Shown here piece after piece: positions 1-10,247 of a DNA stretch of 64,000 bases. The notes beneath the pieces are model-generated. The model ran no database searches. It had not been told where the DNA came from and worked only from the letters and a program-made list of their open reading frames with translations. Source of the DNA: Spirometra erinaceieuropaei (lineage: Eukaryota > Platyhelminthes > Cestoda > Diphyllobothriidea > Diphyllobothriidae). The position numbers and the translations under genes are program-made. Numbering within the stretch: position 1 is the first letter of the stretch; each line of letters starts with the position of its first letter. Where the stretch lies: NCBI GenBank assembly GCA_902702965.1, contig CACRXP010000233.1:369048-433047 (forward strand). The letters run 5' to 3'.

Positions 1-238
1 GCCCGACCGGATACTTTCGACTGCAGTTGAGAAAATTCCAGTGCGCAGTGGAGACCACCATTAGGGTTTAATTATAGGAAACGAAGTGCGGTCCACATTG
101 TGCATTTAGGTCAGATGGGGAAGTTACTAATGAGGGGTACACTTCTAGTTTTACTCCTTTTAACTCGGGAAAACTGAGCTAGCTGCTTAACTGGTTCACT
201 ACCAATACCATCATCAACAACATGCACATTAATCGCAC
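1..238 (-). other. intron 3' of the last resolved exon
   Basis: This lies downstream of the donor at 238-237 (CAG/GTGCGA on the minus strand). The reading frame runs on open to position 179 but with no matching content. I see no repeat or RNA signal. Confidence 0.4.
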
Positions 239-833
239 CTGCACAAACTTTAGGCTTGGAGAGATCAAGGTCAATGTGTCGGGTAGAAGAGGGACGCCTT
301 GAGCGGCCGACTGATCGGCACCTGTCTGACGCATCGAGTGTTGCAAGAAGTCTACTCCGCGCTCCGCCAGCTGTGGGAAGGAAAGGGAGGGCGTAGCGGT
401 CGGCGGTGGCTGCAGGAGGCCTTCGTGCGAGCTCGGGCACCGTTGGCTGGACGAAGTCGAAGGTTGGACGCAGGTGGCATCGACGACCAGAGAGCATGCC
501 TCTACCTCAAGGAGGCAGTAGTCGGAGAGGAGGAGCTGAAGATGACGGGATGCAGGCGACGAAGTCTTGACCGAAGAGGCGGGAGACAGTTCTAGAGCTG
601 CTAGCAGCCAGCTCACATGCAAGCGCAGGAAGTGGTCCACTGTCGTCACCGGTTGGCCGACGACTTGTGGCCAGAATGACTGTACGCCGGCGCTGGCATC
701 ATCTCTGCTAGCGCTCGACTCTTTCAAGTAGATACGGATAAGGTCGAGCCATTGAAGAAGGAGAGAGGCATCAAGCCAATCCCTGAACTGTGCGGGGTGG
801 AAGTGAAGAAAAAGATCTTCAGGAAGTGGTATG
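239..833 (-). CDS. HERC2: HERC2-like exon, post-RLD2 helical linker
   Basis: An open frame of 198 codons enters in phase 2 from the exon at 2923 (AG+C makes Ser) and leaves in phase 0. The acceptor is GGGCAG and the donor CAG/GTGCGA. The segment FRDWLDASLLLQWLDLIRIY lines up by eye with the human stretch that follows RLD2 and has the pattern LLIADDTRVVVDLLK. The rest is helical then Ser/Pro-rich. Function of this linker is not known; it bridges RLD2 and RLD3. The phase match with its neighbour is the best evidence for its borders. Confidence 0.65.
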
Positions 834-2922
834 CTGCCCGTGAAGATCAACAAAATCAGAAATATTTGGTCTCCAACTACTAGGTGGAAAGAGAACTTAG
901 TGAATTTTTGGTAGGAGCATCGAATATAGCAGAGGGGAGACACGAAAATATACGTCTACTTAGGACTCACAGCAAACTTCTTAATCGCAGGCAACACATG
1001 AAAAGGATTGATAAAAATCGACTACCAGACTTAGTAATGCCTTATGGTGGCCCGACCATCACGTCCAACGAGGTGGACTCGGCAGTCACTTGCGAAAGAA
1101 CTCCTTTCTCACTTCCGGTAGCAACACAATGCCAAGACGATCACAGGTGGTCGTGGGTACAGTGGCACGCGCGATCTGCCAGGCTTCATTCAGTGAGATT
1201 ATCTGGGATATCACCCAGGTGGGAATGCCAAAAATGCCAAAGAAGAGGCCATTGCAACCTTGCCCTCAAATTCGAGTAGGACCTAGTTATCATGTCAGTT
1301 GACAAAATTCCTTTAGTGCGTCATGATGGGTTCGAGCGTGTCTGAATGCATGCTATGAACAAAGTGGACTCCGTTTTTGCTCCATGCAACTACAATAGGG
1401 CCCATTTAGGGCCATAAGCAATGTTGATTCGGACACTAAGAAAGACAAGTTTCATCTAAAAGCGATTTTAACGTCATGTGATTTCTATCCGATAATGGTG
1501 GGGAAAAAACTATCCTCTTTATACCTTCCTGAAAACACAAAAACTCGGAAGACAGGATGCATGGAAAATCGTCAGATCCAAGGAGGTAAAACAAGAAATG
1601 GGTAAAATTAACGACGCATATTGTTTACGTATGCCACTGAGGCATCATCACCCACTCAAGATTCCTGTCCAATTTCACCTAGCAAATCATAGTCTGTAAT
1701 CAAACAAGAGTGGCAAACACCGAGTTGGTGTGGAGTGCAGTTGAAACAAGGTGAGCTGATGGCACAACAGGCAGAGCATCTGACGACAGGGACATGTGGA
1801 TTCAAGTTCAAGCCGAAGGTCTGTGAATGGATATGACTGGCTGACGGCCGCAAATACGCCAAAGATGGCTCTCGAAGTCTCCTCCCGTTGTTGGAAATGT
1901 TTTTCGACCAAAATGTACGTGGCCGGCGCGACAGGATCAACAGGAAGACGAGCCTAACTGTGGACCCATCGACACGTCAATAGATGGATAGTTGGACTCT
2001 TTGATGCTTAATCAAACCCAGTAACATCCTTAACAACCAACATGGACAGATAATGCGTGAAGGGTTCAGTGCAGAACAGTATCCTGCGTCGGAGATATTT
2101 GTCATGCAGGTCCAACAGAATGGCCGATGGTCGCGTAAGGTGGAAAGGACGGACGTTGATTGGTCCGTCAAGTTCATACCTTTAGTAGAAAGAGCGTAAA
2201 GCTTGGGTAGCGGGCGCGTAATCGACTCGTCAGTGATCCGCGTCGCTTCGCGACAAAATGCCCTACTGCTGGGCAAGTTCCGAAACTTCCAATAATTTTT
2301 TAGCGAGCCCTCCTTCGGGGAGGTTGTAAAACCAAAAATGCGTTTTTATTGCAGGAGTACTTGGTGGGGAGAAGATACAGTATGAAGGCGAAGTCAAAAT
2401 ACCTTGTATGATGACTGACTGAGGCCAAAGAGATTCGACGAAGAATGCGTTCTGAGCTTTGCCTCAGCATCAACTTTGCAATCTTGCTTAGAGTTGACGG
2501 ACAGCGTGTGCTGAGAACGAGATGAAATCCATAGAAGAAGAAGGGAAGCAAGGTCCCTGTGTGAAGAAAACAAATAAACGCTGAGAGCATTGAGACAGAT
2601 AAATAGGAATTTAAAAGATGCTTTTATCGGTGAAAACTACTTCCATATCAAAACTGCCTATGCATAGGAATGGTATATGGCGAACCTTTGAAGCTTTAGA
2701 GGTAAAAACCTTACGTAAAAAACATTATAAGAATGTGGCAAGTAGCCACATTGTTTGCATCAACAGCACGTGAAAGCGGTTCATTTCAGCGTTGGAGGAA
2801 CGATTGATAGGCTAAGAGATCTACCGGGACGTTTCGCCGACCCGGTACGCAGGGTGTGGGCGGAACGCATGGAGAATGGTCGACTGACACTTCAAAAATA
2901 ATAACCCATGCAAGAAACACAC
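834..2922 (-). other. intron, 2.1 kb
   Basis: This lies between the last two resolved exons. Small open frames on both strands (for example 1656-1940 minus) show no recognisable product or fitting splice phase. No repeat was recognised. Confidence 0.5.
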
Positions 2923-3334
2923 CTGGTGATCTCCGTCTGCATAGACTGGAGCAGCACGTCTGTCAGCCGATGAAATGAGATCACGTCACTCTGGCCATCA
3001 CTACAGGTGGGTTGGTTTCCACGCGGCAACAAGTAGGCCAGGCGCTGGATACGGCGTTCGTAGGTGCTGGCGAGCAGACCGGAGCCCAGCTCCACGGGCA
3101 GCGTGGGACCACCTGTGACGGCCTCCTGCAGTCCTAAAGCGATCAAGTGATGGTAAGACGGTGGCTCTAGGCCACAAGCCTCGGCCGGATCAGACTGTAT
3201 TTCGGTGGCAGTGGAGGTCGACGGGATCCCGATATCTGGAAGACGGTTACTGCCGGATGACGTTGTTGTAGGCTGCTGACGCGTAGAGGTGTTCGCAGAA
3301 ACGTCGAAATTGTCAGAGTAGCCGTCAGAGAGAG
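2923..3334 (-). CDS. HERC2: HERC2-like exon, after RLD2
   Basis: This exon enters in phase 1 and leaves in phase 2. Its acceptor follows a pyrimidine-rich tract ending CCACAG and its donor is CACCAG/GTGTGT. The joined codon with the RLD2-end exon makes Ala after FSYL. The first half is Ser/Thr-rich and polar; the second half is helical (LIALGLQEAV, YERRIQRLAYLL, LTDVLLQSM). The human protein also has a low-complexity stretch then helices just after DPLGASYLG. The sequence itself is poorly conserved, so the call rests on phase, position and composition. Confidence 0.65.
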
Positions 3335-5959
3335 CTGTGGTTATAGGAAAGAGGGCGTAAACGCTGTATAATGTGGCCGAACGATGCCAGATGGGAGGAG
3401 AGCTTGAAAGATGACTTTCCGTCCAGGCTTGTATTGACAACTAGTAATCAAAACAAGGCGGACGCACGCATGGGCCAGCATCAGACCGTGGTTTCCCCAA
3501 TCGCCGAAGAGTTCGTACACAGACCGCTCGTGCATTCCCGATAACAGTAAGTATTTGCAGCATTGGCGATCAATCAGCAACCGTTAGGCATAAACTCATT
3601 TTGGCGACGGAGTGGACGGAAAGCGCTACGCAATAACAATGTGCATAAAACAACGCCGTAGCGGGTTTCGGCTCACTACGTGACCACATGTAGGGGGTTT
3701 CACAACAACCCTTTACTGGTAGCCCCGCTACTGTATTAAATCTCAAGCAAGGGTTACACGCGGATTGTAGCACGCGGCTGAAGGACTACGCTAGTCCGAA
3801 GTGCGATAAGAACTGAGTGCCGAATACTTTGCAGAGACGATATGCCAGGTTAGTCATTGCGCCCAATCGTACCCCGGGAGTCTAGACTCTGCCTTGACAG
3901 ACAGTGAGGTCGATTAAGCACTTATTGTCCCTACTGCAGTAAATCAGTAGCGCTCTGAACTAACACGACAGACTAAAAATTGTGTTTTGGACGGCCGCCA
4001 ACAGATGGGATAACACGATCCTTCGTCGGGCTGAGCAGAGCATTACGATAGTTCTCTCTTGGTAGTGCTTTTAGGTAACTTATTTTCCACGAAAAATCCG
4101 AGGACCGCTTTTTACAGACCGCTTCGTGTGATTGTACGAACCAGCATGTATCCGGCATGGGTAGAGGTTGATTTGTCGTGTGAGCTAGTCATGGAGAGAC
4201 CCTGGCCACTACGACCTTCAAGCCAGATTCTGAGAAGGATGCAGAGAAGTTGGACGTCAACTGAGATAACCTTGAATTCTCTGCAGAACTAATGGATAAT
4301 GGTGACCTTTATCGTTTGCGACGTCTGAACGACCAGTTTAAACTGACAACACGTAGAAGCGTACGGAGCGCGCTTAACATGACCGGCTAGGAAGCTGTCC
4401 AAGCGTCATGACGCTCTGAAGATTAATGAGACAAATGAAGGGGGAATGTTTGAAATGAACGGGAAAGCTCAACAGCGGAAATTAACTAAATGAAACCCAT
4501 CAGAGATGGCAATGGCTTTCAGGTGTAAAAAAGGGACGTTGAGGTGGAATGTCGCCATGCACTTGGACAGTAATTCCAAGAGAAGCAGAGTTTTATATTG
4601 GAGACCTAGCCAAGTCCTCTTTGAATTTGACCCTGAACTATTCGCTTCTACGTGGCGGCATGGAATTCGCAAAGTTGTCTGTTGCGTGACGGATCACGCA
4701 ACAACGAGTAATCGCCAACTGAAGGAGCCCGCTCTGACCACTCCAGAGTGAGCTGGACATCACTGATAACGACCGACAGAGTCTGCTCATGGCTCAAAGC
4801 TGGTCCTGCGGGTTTCTCTGGCTCGCGATTGCAACGTGGCCATCACTGCCTCCAATTTGGACGGTAAACCTCTTTCACTTATAAGCTACTTAGTGAGAAT
4901 CTACACATAACCTAACTGGAGAGAGCACATCGAGAAAGATGATAATATTTCAACCAGGACTGTCGGCGCAGAACAGCATCTATGACCTCCCCTTATTCGA
5001 GAAACAGTACTGTAGCCGATAGACGGCATACACCCTCTTTAGGGCTCGAACGAACGCGTTACTTGCCGCGCCACAGCGGTTAAACGCCTTTTGTGGACGC
5101 TTCCGGATGCGCTGACTTGACAGTTCGACTAATCACATCCGATGACATGACACAGGCGAACGAGTAAATAAGACAGGTGTTTGAAGATCAAGGAAACGAA
5201 CAATGCCAAAGAGTGGACACGAATCTGCCGACTATCCGCAAATTGCCTTCACAACTCTTCTACTAAATGATGCGTAAACGCAAAGCTACATATCGGATAA
5301 ACTGCGTTACACCCAACAGAAAGTTTAATAACAGCTCAATTATTACAGTTAACGGTCCAAGACGGCCGTATTGAGCATTCGAACAACAGCTGAGGCATCT
5401 GATACCTTACGCGTCAGAAAAACCCACGACAAGCAATGGATCACAGTTGAAATTACAACAGTCGCCCGTGTGTACAAAAAGTTCATAGGGAAAGTGCTTA
5501 AAACCCCACACAATTATTTGAGACGACAGGTCAACCAGTGGGGGAATAGACTCACCTCCGTCACCCACTTGTCAAAACAGAATCAAGAAGACCGGAAACA
5601 GGATCGGGTGCACTGCGCTAAAAAGCTAGACAGTCCGTCTGCGAGTGCCACACATCCCTGATCCGCGCACGATGGACCGTCCTGAGAGGGGAATCGAGGC
5701 ATCCAGTCAGTGGGCAGCCTTCCAAATCACGGCTTTTGGCGCGCTGTGATAGTTTAGAAGCGCGTCAAATTGTTTATAGTGAGGAATGTGTGCTGGCAGT
5801 TGACCTCGCTTACACATTAGAAGAGGCACATGACCAAAAACAGATTATATTTGGAAGCAAAGTGGTCGTCCATGACCGCAAAAAGTTCCTGGGAAAAAGA
5901 GCTTAAAACCGCTGCATTTAAAGGGGACAAAAAGTAAACGAGTAGCGGAACAGACTCAC
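3335..5959 (-). other. intron, 2.6 kb, with repeat-derived sequence
   Basis: No exon was recognised. The segment around 5560-5810 belongs to a dispersed repeat that is also present at 16500-16880, and both copies contain TGTTTATA(G/A)TGAGGAAT. The rest has no recognised content. Confidence 0.5.
5760..5810 (+). repeat. dispersed repeat copy (family also at 16500-16880)
   Basis: A string around TTGTTTATAGTGAGGAATGT followed by a GCTGGCAGTTGACC tail recurs in altered form at about 16832-16865. The upstream 200 bases share several short blocks with the other copy, such as the (G/A)TCCGCGCAC…GG(A/T) region. This is probably an old transposon or SINE-like family; no coding capacity is seen. Confidence 0.4.
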
Positions 5960-6545
5960 CTAGGTAGGAAAAACCCAAGGGATCAAGTGTGGGTACTGGA
6001 AAAGGCACTGGTTTGTAGCCAGAGTGATTGCTTAGTTCCGAGGAGCCCCAGGGGCCACTGCTACGGAAGGTACTCTCTTCCATCCACTCGGAAACGGACT
6101 TGAAGACAGCATCAGTGTATAGGCGACCAAGAGGGCCGGTCGGGGCGTCAGGAAAGAGGGCGCCGACAGTAGAACCAGCAAGAGAGGGGCAAGCGGAGCG
6201 CAGACGATGCCAACGTCGGGCAACAGCGACGGACGGTGTCGGAAATTCCGTCGCAGGGGGCTGGGCGCCCTCAGCGGGCAACTCGTCGGTCTCCAGGTTG
6301 GCATGCGCGGCTTCAAAAGTGGCTGCCAGGTGAAAATGTGTGGAAAGCGCAGAGAGCGTGCACAAAGAGTCCCCTCCGGTTGGTAGGAGGTAGGCGACGC
6401 TGTGTGAGCTGCCGCAGGCAACCCTGAAGTTTCCCAGTGCATTGGTAGGTAGCCGAGGCAGCCCCAACACCACGGAGGGCATCTTGTTTACAACGGTCAG
6501 GCCATTGCCCAACTGGCCGTGGTCGTTGTCGCCCCAGGAGTAGAC
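5960..6545 (-). CDS. HERC2: HERC2-like RLD2, last blade and C-terminal tail
   Basis: The exon opens with [15 protein letters not shown] and continues to [16 protein letters not shown]. This is the last RCC1 repeat of RLD2; human HERC2 reads [14 protein letters not shown] and [12 protein letters not shown] there. After the propeller come about 90 Ala/Pro-rich residues, then [10 protein letters not shown], which matches the human DPLGASYLG just after RLD2 and settles that this is RLD2 and not RLD3. The acceptor is GGCAG/GTC at 6546 and the donor is CTAG/GTGAGT. Phase is 0 in and 1 out. RCC1-like domains are seven-bladed propellers that bind protein partners. Confidence 0.93.
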
Positions 6546-6758
6546 CTGCCAGAGGTACACAGACACGTGAAAGTGTGGGACAGGTCGAACAAGAAACTAA
6601 ATAGAGACAACGGATGAGAATCGGTCAAATCTAGGATAACTCAAAGAGCAGCAGTGGTTGTCAAAGCGTTCGGTAACCAGACACCTGTGTGGATAGATAA
6701 GAATGGATGCGTGAAGATAAGCAAAAGGGCGGTCGGATAAAGAATCCAAATGACTTAC

Positions 6759-6896
6759 CCGACCGGTGTCAGTGACCGCTAAGCAGTGGAGTGCACCAAC
6801 GGCAACCTGAACGACGCGTTGCGAGGCAAAAGCTTTAACGCACGTGGGAACATTCACGTGATTCAGGTCTCCGTGTCCGAGGCGGTAGTAGTCCGC
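6759..6896 (-). CDS. HERC2: HERC2-like RLD2, internal exon (46 codons)
   Basis: It encodes [17 protein letters not shown] then [19 protein letters not shown]. Human RLD2 has GDYFRLGHGSDVHVRKP and [17 protein letters not shown] at this point. Phase is 0 in and 0 out. The acceptor is ATCTAG and the donor CGG/GTAAGT. It fuses cleanly to FTWGK upstream and VYSWGDN downstream, restoring RCC1 repeats across both joins. Confidence 0.93.
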
Positions 6897-7611
6897 CTAG
6901 ATGTGAAATAAAATATTGGGTGAGGATCGCAAAACGGGACCAAAGTGACGGTTACCAGCTCTGTACGACGCTAGTGGTGGCCTGTCTATGTAACCAGGAC
7001 GTTTGATTAGACAAAACGGCATTCTAGCCCTGTCTCTCTGCTTATCCCCTGATATTATCCTTGTCTATATACTCCCGTCGATATTTCATTGAAGGGGGAC
7101 GACGGTTTGAACGAGCAGATTTTTGTTAGGTCGAAAAATTGAAAATGACGGTGTTTATAAAAATTACAGCGATGGTGATGTGTGAGCGTGGACCTTGGAT
7201 GTGACATATTTAGGTAAACAAAGTCTCAGTCAGTTATTACGAAGAACTTTACTGTCATTGGATGACGACTCGAAATATGTACACATGTATCAATACATGT
7301 TGTGAGCACTACCATCATTACACAACACAGGAAAATCGCTAGCTGACCGAGAAATCGTAGGGTCTATTATTTAATTGAGATGGCGTCGACTTAAACCACC
7401 AACAGCCCGGTCAAGCTGCTAATACGGGCATTTTAACAGAGAAAGTGTAGGTACAAAAAATGGACAAACACGGGAATGCAGTTCTCCTGGGCGGTTAAAG
7501 CCACTTAACTTCACAGTCCGTCCTTTCGCCAGGAGTTTCAAATCAACAACAATTCTCAGCAATCAGTACAAGATTCTAAGGAATACGGAGCGGAAGCATG
7601 CACCCATTTAC
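6897..7611 (-). other. intron, 0.7 kb
   Basis: AT-rich sequence between two RLD2 exons. No repeat, RNA or coding signal was recognised. Confidence 0.6.
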
Positions 7612-7890
7612 CTTGCCCCAGGTGAAGACCCTTCCACTAGCAGTGAGTGCCACGCTGAATTGTGCGCCACAACCCAGGAAGACGACTGGATGCTGTTGCT
7701 GTTGTGGATGGCTGGTAAAGGCGGGAATTGCAGTGGGAAGCAATCGACTCTCTGAATTGCCAAGACCCAGTTTGCCAAAGTCTCCATCTCCCCAGGCCCA
7801 GACTCTGCCGTCGGCAGTGAGCGCCAGAGTCTGCGCGCCACGACTGCCACAGGCCACCTGGATCACCTGTAGACCGGCGAAGTGCGACAC
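7612..7890 (-). CDS. HERC2: HERC2-like RLD2, middle blades (93 codons)
   Basis: It encodes LQVIQVACGSRGAQTLALT, VWAWGDGDFGKLGLG and LGCGAQFSVALTASGRVFTW. Human RLD2 reads HRVIQVACGSRDAQTLALT, FSWGDGDFGKLGRG and ECGAQFSLALTKSG there. A short Gln run (HPQQQQHP) is inserted in a loop between blades. Phase is 0 in and 0 out; the acceptor is CTGCCAG and the donor AAG/GTAAAT. This is the most conserved exon of the window. Confidence 0.95.
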
Positions 7891-8201
7891 CTGGCAGTGT
7901 TTAGAAGACGGGAAAACATGACATGAGCAGGGGGAAACCATCGACCAAATATGGAAAAAAGGCTTATTTGGGGGCAAGATAAGTAACGACACAGACTGGG
8001 GTCGGGCATTTGGTCTGGGAGGCGGCAGTTGCACTAGTCCCGGTGAAATGGATAAATACATCCTGACGAAAATAGACAAAGGCATGCTGACGGGCAGGAA
8101 TGGTAACCACTTCACTCTTTTCTGCACAGATGACAACATGCTTTCCTTAGGGTGGTTCAGCAAAGACGGATCGCACAAACACACGTACTCAAGCGACTAA
8201 C

Positions 8202-8699
8202 CTTCGTGGGAACAAGCCGGTCCTCCAAGTCGCCGTGGCCCAGACGTCCAGACTTGCCGGAACCCCAAGTAAAGAGTTCGCCGGAGGCCGTGATGGCTGC
8301 CGAATAACCACTGCCCACAGCGATGTCCACAACGGTCTCCCCACCAAAGTGGGTGTCGGAGAGTGCTTGAGGTTTGTGTGAGCTGGTTGTGCCGCCCAGA
8401 CCCAACTGGCCGGCGGCGCCATCGCCCCATGCGTAGATGCTACCGTCGGCAGCGAGTGCAAGGGTGTGTTTACTGCCTGAGTGCGCGGCCACCTTCACGA
8501 TACGTCGTCCACACAGCTCCTCTAAGAGACGCGGTCGGTGGACATTTGAAGAAGGTAGGCTACCCCAGGCGTCGGAGGACGCGCTTTCGTGAGTCGTCTC
8601 TGATGTGGCGCCCGACGGCGGCGCGGCCATCAGCTGACTGGGAGATCCGAGACCCAGTTTGCCACCAGAGGTATCCCCACAGGCGTAAACATCACCCTC
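8202..8699 (-). CDS. HERC2: HERC2-like RLD2, early blades (166 codons)
   Basis: The exon starts EGDVYACGDTSGGKLGLG and continues with VKVAAHSGSKHTLALAADG, YAWGDGAAGQLGLGG, AVGSGYSAAITASGELFTWG and RLGHGDLEDRLVPTK. Each has a direct counterpart in human RLD2 (EGKVYACG, VKKVAVHSGGRHATAL, ELYTWGLGEYGRLGHGD). Between the first and second blades there is a Ser/Ala/Pro-rich loop some 20-30 residues longer than in human. The coding start lies upstream of the first Met in the frame: the acceptor CATAG at 8700-8701 places the extra 23 residues that complete the blade. Confidence 0.93.
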
Positions 8700-9233
8700 C
8701 TATGCAGGCGATAGGAGAGGGAAGAATGAAAAAAGGAAGACACTGGACAAGCGAAAGCAGCAAAGGATAAGAAACGGCGCAACAAAACTACACATGACGA
8801 GTGAGATAGTAATCAGCGTCTCATCATCAAATTCACAACCACCACCGCCGCCACCACTACCTTAACGCTAACCTACCACCAATGTCGTCGTCGTCATCGT
8901 CATCGTCGTCGTCATCATCATCATCATCAAAGCCACACAAAAAACGGAATCACATGTCTTTGTCGGAACCAGCTCAAGGATTGGATGGTTATTAAACACC
9001 AGAAATATTGAAAAGTACCAATAATTCTGCCCTCCAGCCTGCTAACTTGACTGTTTTTATCCTACAAAGGCATATTTCATCTTGAGGCGTATTTTTTGGA
9101 TCGTCTATCGGCGGCCCCTCCACGACCCGTCAGAAACTATGCTTGAAAACAAACCACAGAAGGATGAATCTGCAAAGCACGTAAAACTATTGCCTTACTC
9201 AGGTACAAGCAGGAAAAGTTATAATTAGAGTAC
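8700..9233 (-). other. intron with trinucleotide tract
   Basis: Contains an imperfect (GTC/ATC)n tract near 8885-8932 on the plus strand and nothing else recognisable. Confidence 0.6.
8885..8932 (+). repeat. trinucleotide microsatellite (GTC/ATC)n
   Basis: About 16 units mixing GTC and ATC, ending in a run of ATC. It lies inside an intron of the HERC2-like gene. Confidence 0.9.
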
Positions 9234-9441
9234 CTCCGTGACAATAAAGAGACACTTTGAGCCGCCGACTACTTGCACAGGCCTGAGAACACTGAGTGCG
9301 GAGTTGAATTGTGGCAGTTTGATCTTTGAGCCTCGTGGGCCGCCAAGTTGCTCCTTGTCGTTCAGACCCCAAGCAAAAACATTTCCTACGTCCGTTCGCA
9401 AGCAGTCGTCCTCGAGGCGACTTTCGACGGCGTCAACTCCG
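9234..9441 (-). CDS. HERC2: HERC2-like start of RLD2
   Basis: It encodes GNVFAWGLNDKEQLGG, GSKIKLPQFNSALSVLRPV and QVVGGSKCLFIVTE. Human RLD2 opens [20 protein letters not shown] and has QVAGGSKSLFAVTVEG; RLD3 opens IYGWGHNHRGQLGG, so RLD2 is the better match. It enters in phase 2 and leaves in phase 0, and the last Glu joins EGDV of the next exon with the correct residue count. The acceptor is CATCTTCAG and the donor GAG/GTACTC. Confidence 0.92.
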
Positions 9442-9485
9442 CTGAAGATGCAATAATCGGAGACAGGGAAAGATTTTGACCTCAC
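9442..9485 (-). other. 44-bp intron
   Basis: It runs GTGAGG … CTTCAG, 44 bases long, between the DOC-end exon and the RLD2-start exon. Phase 2 on the left exon matches phase 2 on the right exon. A pyrimidine-rich stretch precedes the AG. Introns this short are common in flatworms. Confidence 0.7.
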
Positions 9486-9817
9486 GCGTTCGAAGAAGCC
9501 AGTAAATTGCTCAATCGTTTCAAAATCGCTCGGGGCTTACTCTGGGGGGGTTGCTGAACACGGAGAGTCAGGCACAGTCTCGCCAAACCACTTGCGCACA
9601 CGGCTGGAGAGGCGTCGACGAGCCTCCTCAGAAAAGGGGCTCCTAGAGGCGTTTGTTCTCGTGGATTCCAAAAAGCATTCTTTTGTAGGACAGGCCAGAC
9701 CAAGGAGAAGTTCACGCTCAGCTCGCCAGCCTTCCAACAGGAGCTCACTTGCTCTCGTACTGGCAAAAGTCTCGTAAACCCACAGTCTGTCGGCCGACGG
9801 TGATGCAAAACTGCAAC
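9486..9817 (-). CDS. HERC2: HERC2-like second half of DOC domain and linker to RLD2
   Basis: The frame reads VAVLHHRRPTDCGFTRLL, then GELSVNFSLVWPVLQ and TPLGAPFLRRLVD. I align this to the C-terminal DOC strands of human HERC2 (TVPLLNDCTEYHRY, SSGIDCKIHGLILLG, LAAVPFLASD). DOC (APC10-like) domains are beta-sandwiches that bind ligands or substrates in ubiquitin ligases. The acceptor is CAATTCAG; the donor ACGC/GTGAGG opens the 44-bp intron with matching phase 2. Another frame over the same bases is also open (9537-9890) but its splice phases do not fit. Similarity is modest. Confidence 0.6.
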
Positions 9818-10144
9818 CTGAATTGTGGTAAAGGACCCGAGTGAAACCCGGCCGGTTTGAAGAACGGCGAGAATAAAACAATGATTGCAAGAATTCATGG
9901 CATCGTGATGAAATATTAAGCGAGAAGAGCAGTTATACTTACCAGATGGAAATAAGTGGACTGAGTAGTAGGCACGACTCATGTGACCAGAAAAATTTCG
10001 TTGTCCAGGAGGGACGAACCGCCGACTTACCGATTTCACAACGGGTGATCTGCCGTTGAGCAACAATCACTGCGTTCCCCAAGTGTGCGAGTAACCAATG
10101 CATCCTTATCCCTGACTCGGAAGACGGGCCCAGTGTTGTGTCAC

Positions 10145-10247
10145 CGACACGTTCGGCAGGGCTTCAAGGGAAACGCCCTGAGTCCCGTAGTTTAACAGTT
10201 TCGAAAGACGACGTCCGCCGTCGCTCACGAGGTGGACGTAGTGGCGA
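10145..10247 (-). CDS. HERC2: HERC2-like DOC domain, middle part (tentative exon)
   Basis: It encodes HYVHLVSDGGRRLSKLL and VSLEALPNVS. The pattern resembles the human DOC strand pair MPSLVVVSGGNSLNNLIELK and continues in phase 0 into VAVLHH of the next exon. The donor is TCG/GTGACA; the acceptor GGAAG is weak and uncertain. The first DOC half (the human WIRLEIF region) was not located. Confidence 0.4.

Noticed and set aside
9234..9441. Assigning the propeller to RLD3 next to the HECT domain
   Set aside because: [21 protein letters not shown] and the trailing DPLGFSYL match RLD2; no HECT exon follows within the window.
9537..9890. 117-codon minus frame over the DOC exon with SEEARRRLSSRV, reminiscent of a helix before RLD3
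   Set aside because: It ends at a stop before the donor and does not join the RLD2 exon in phase; the frame at 9486-9817 does.
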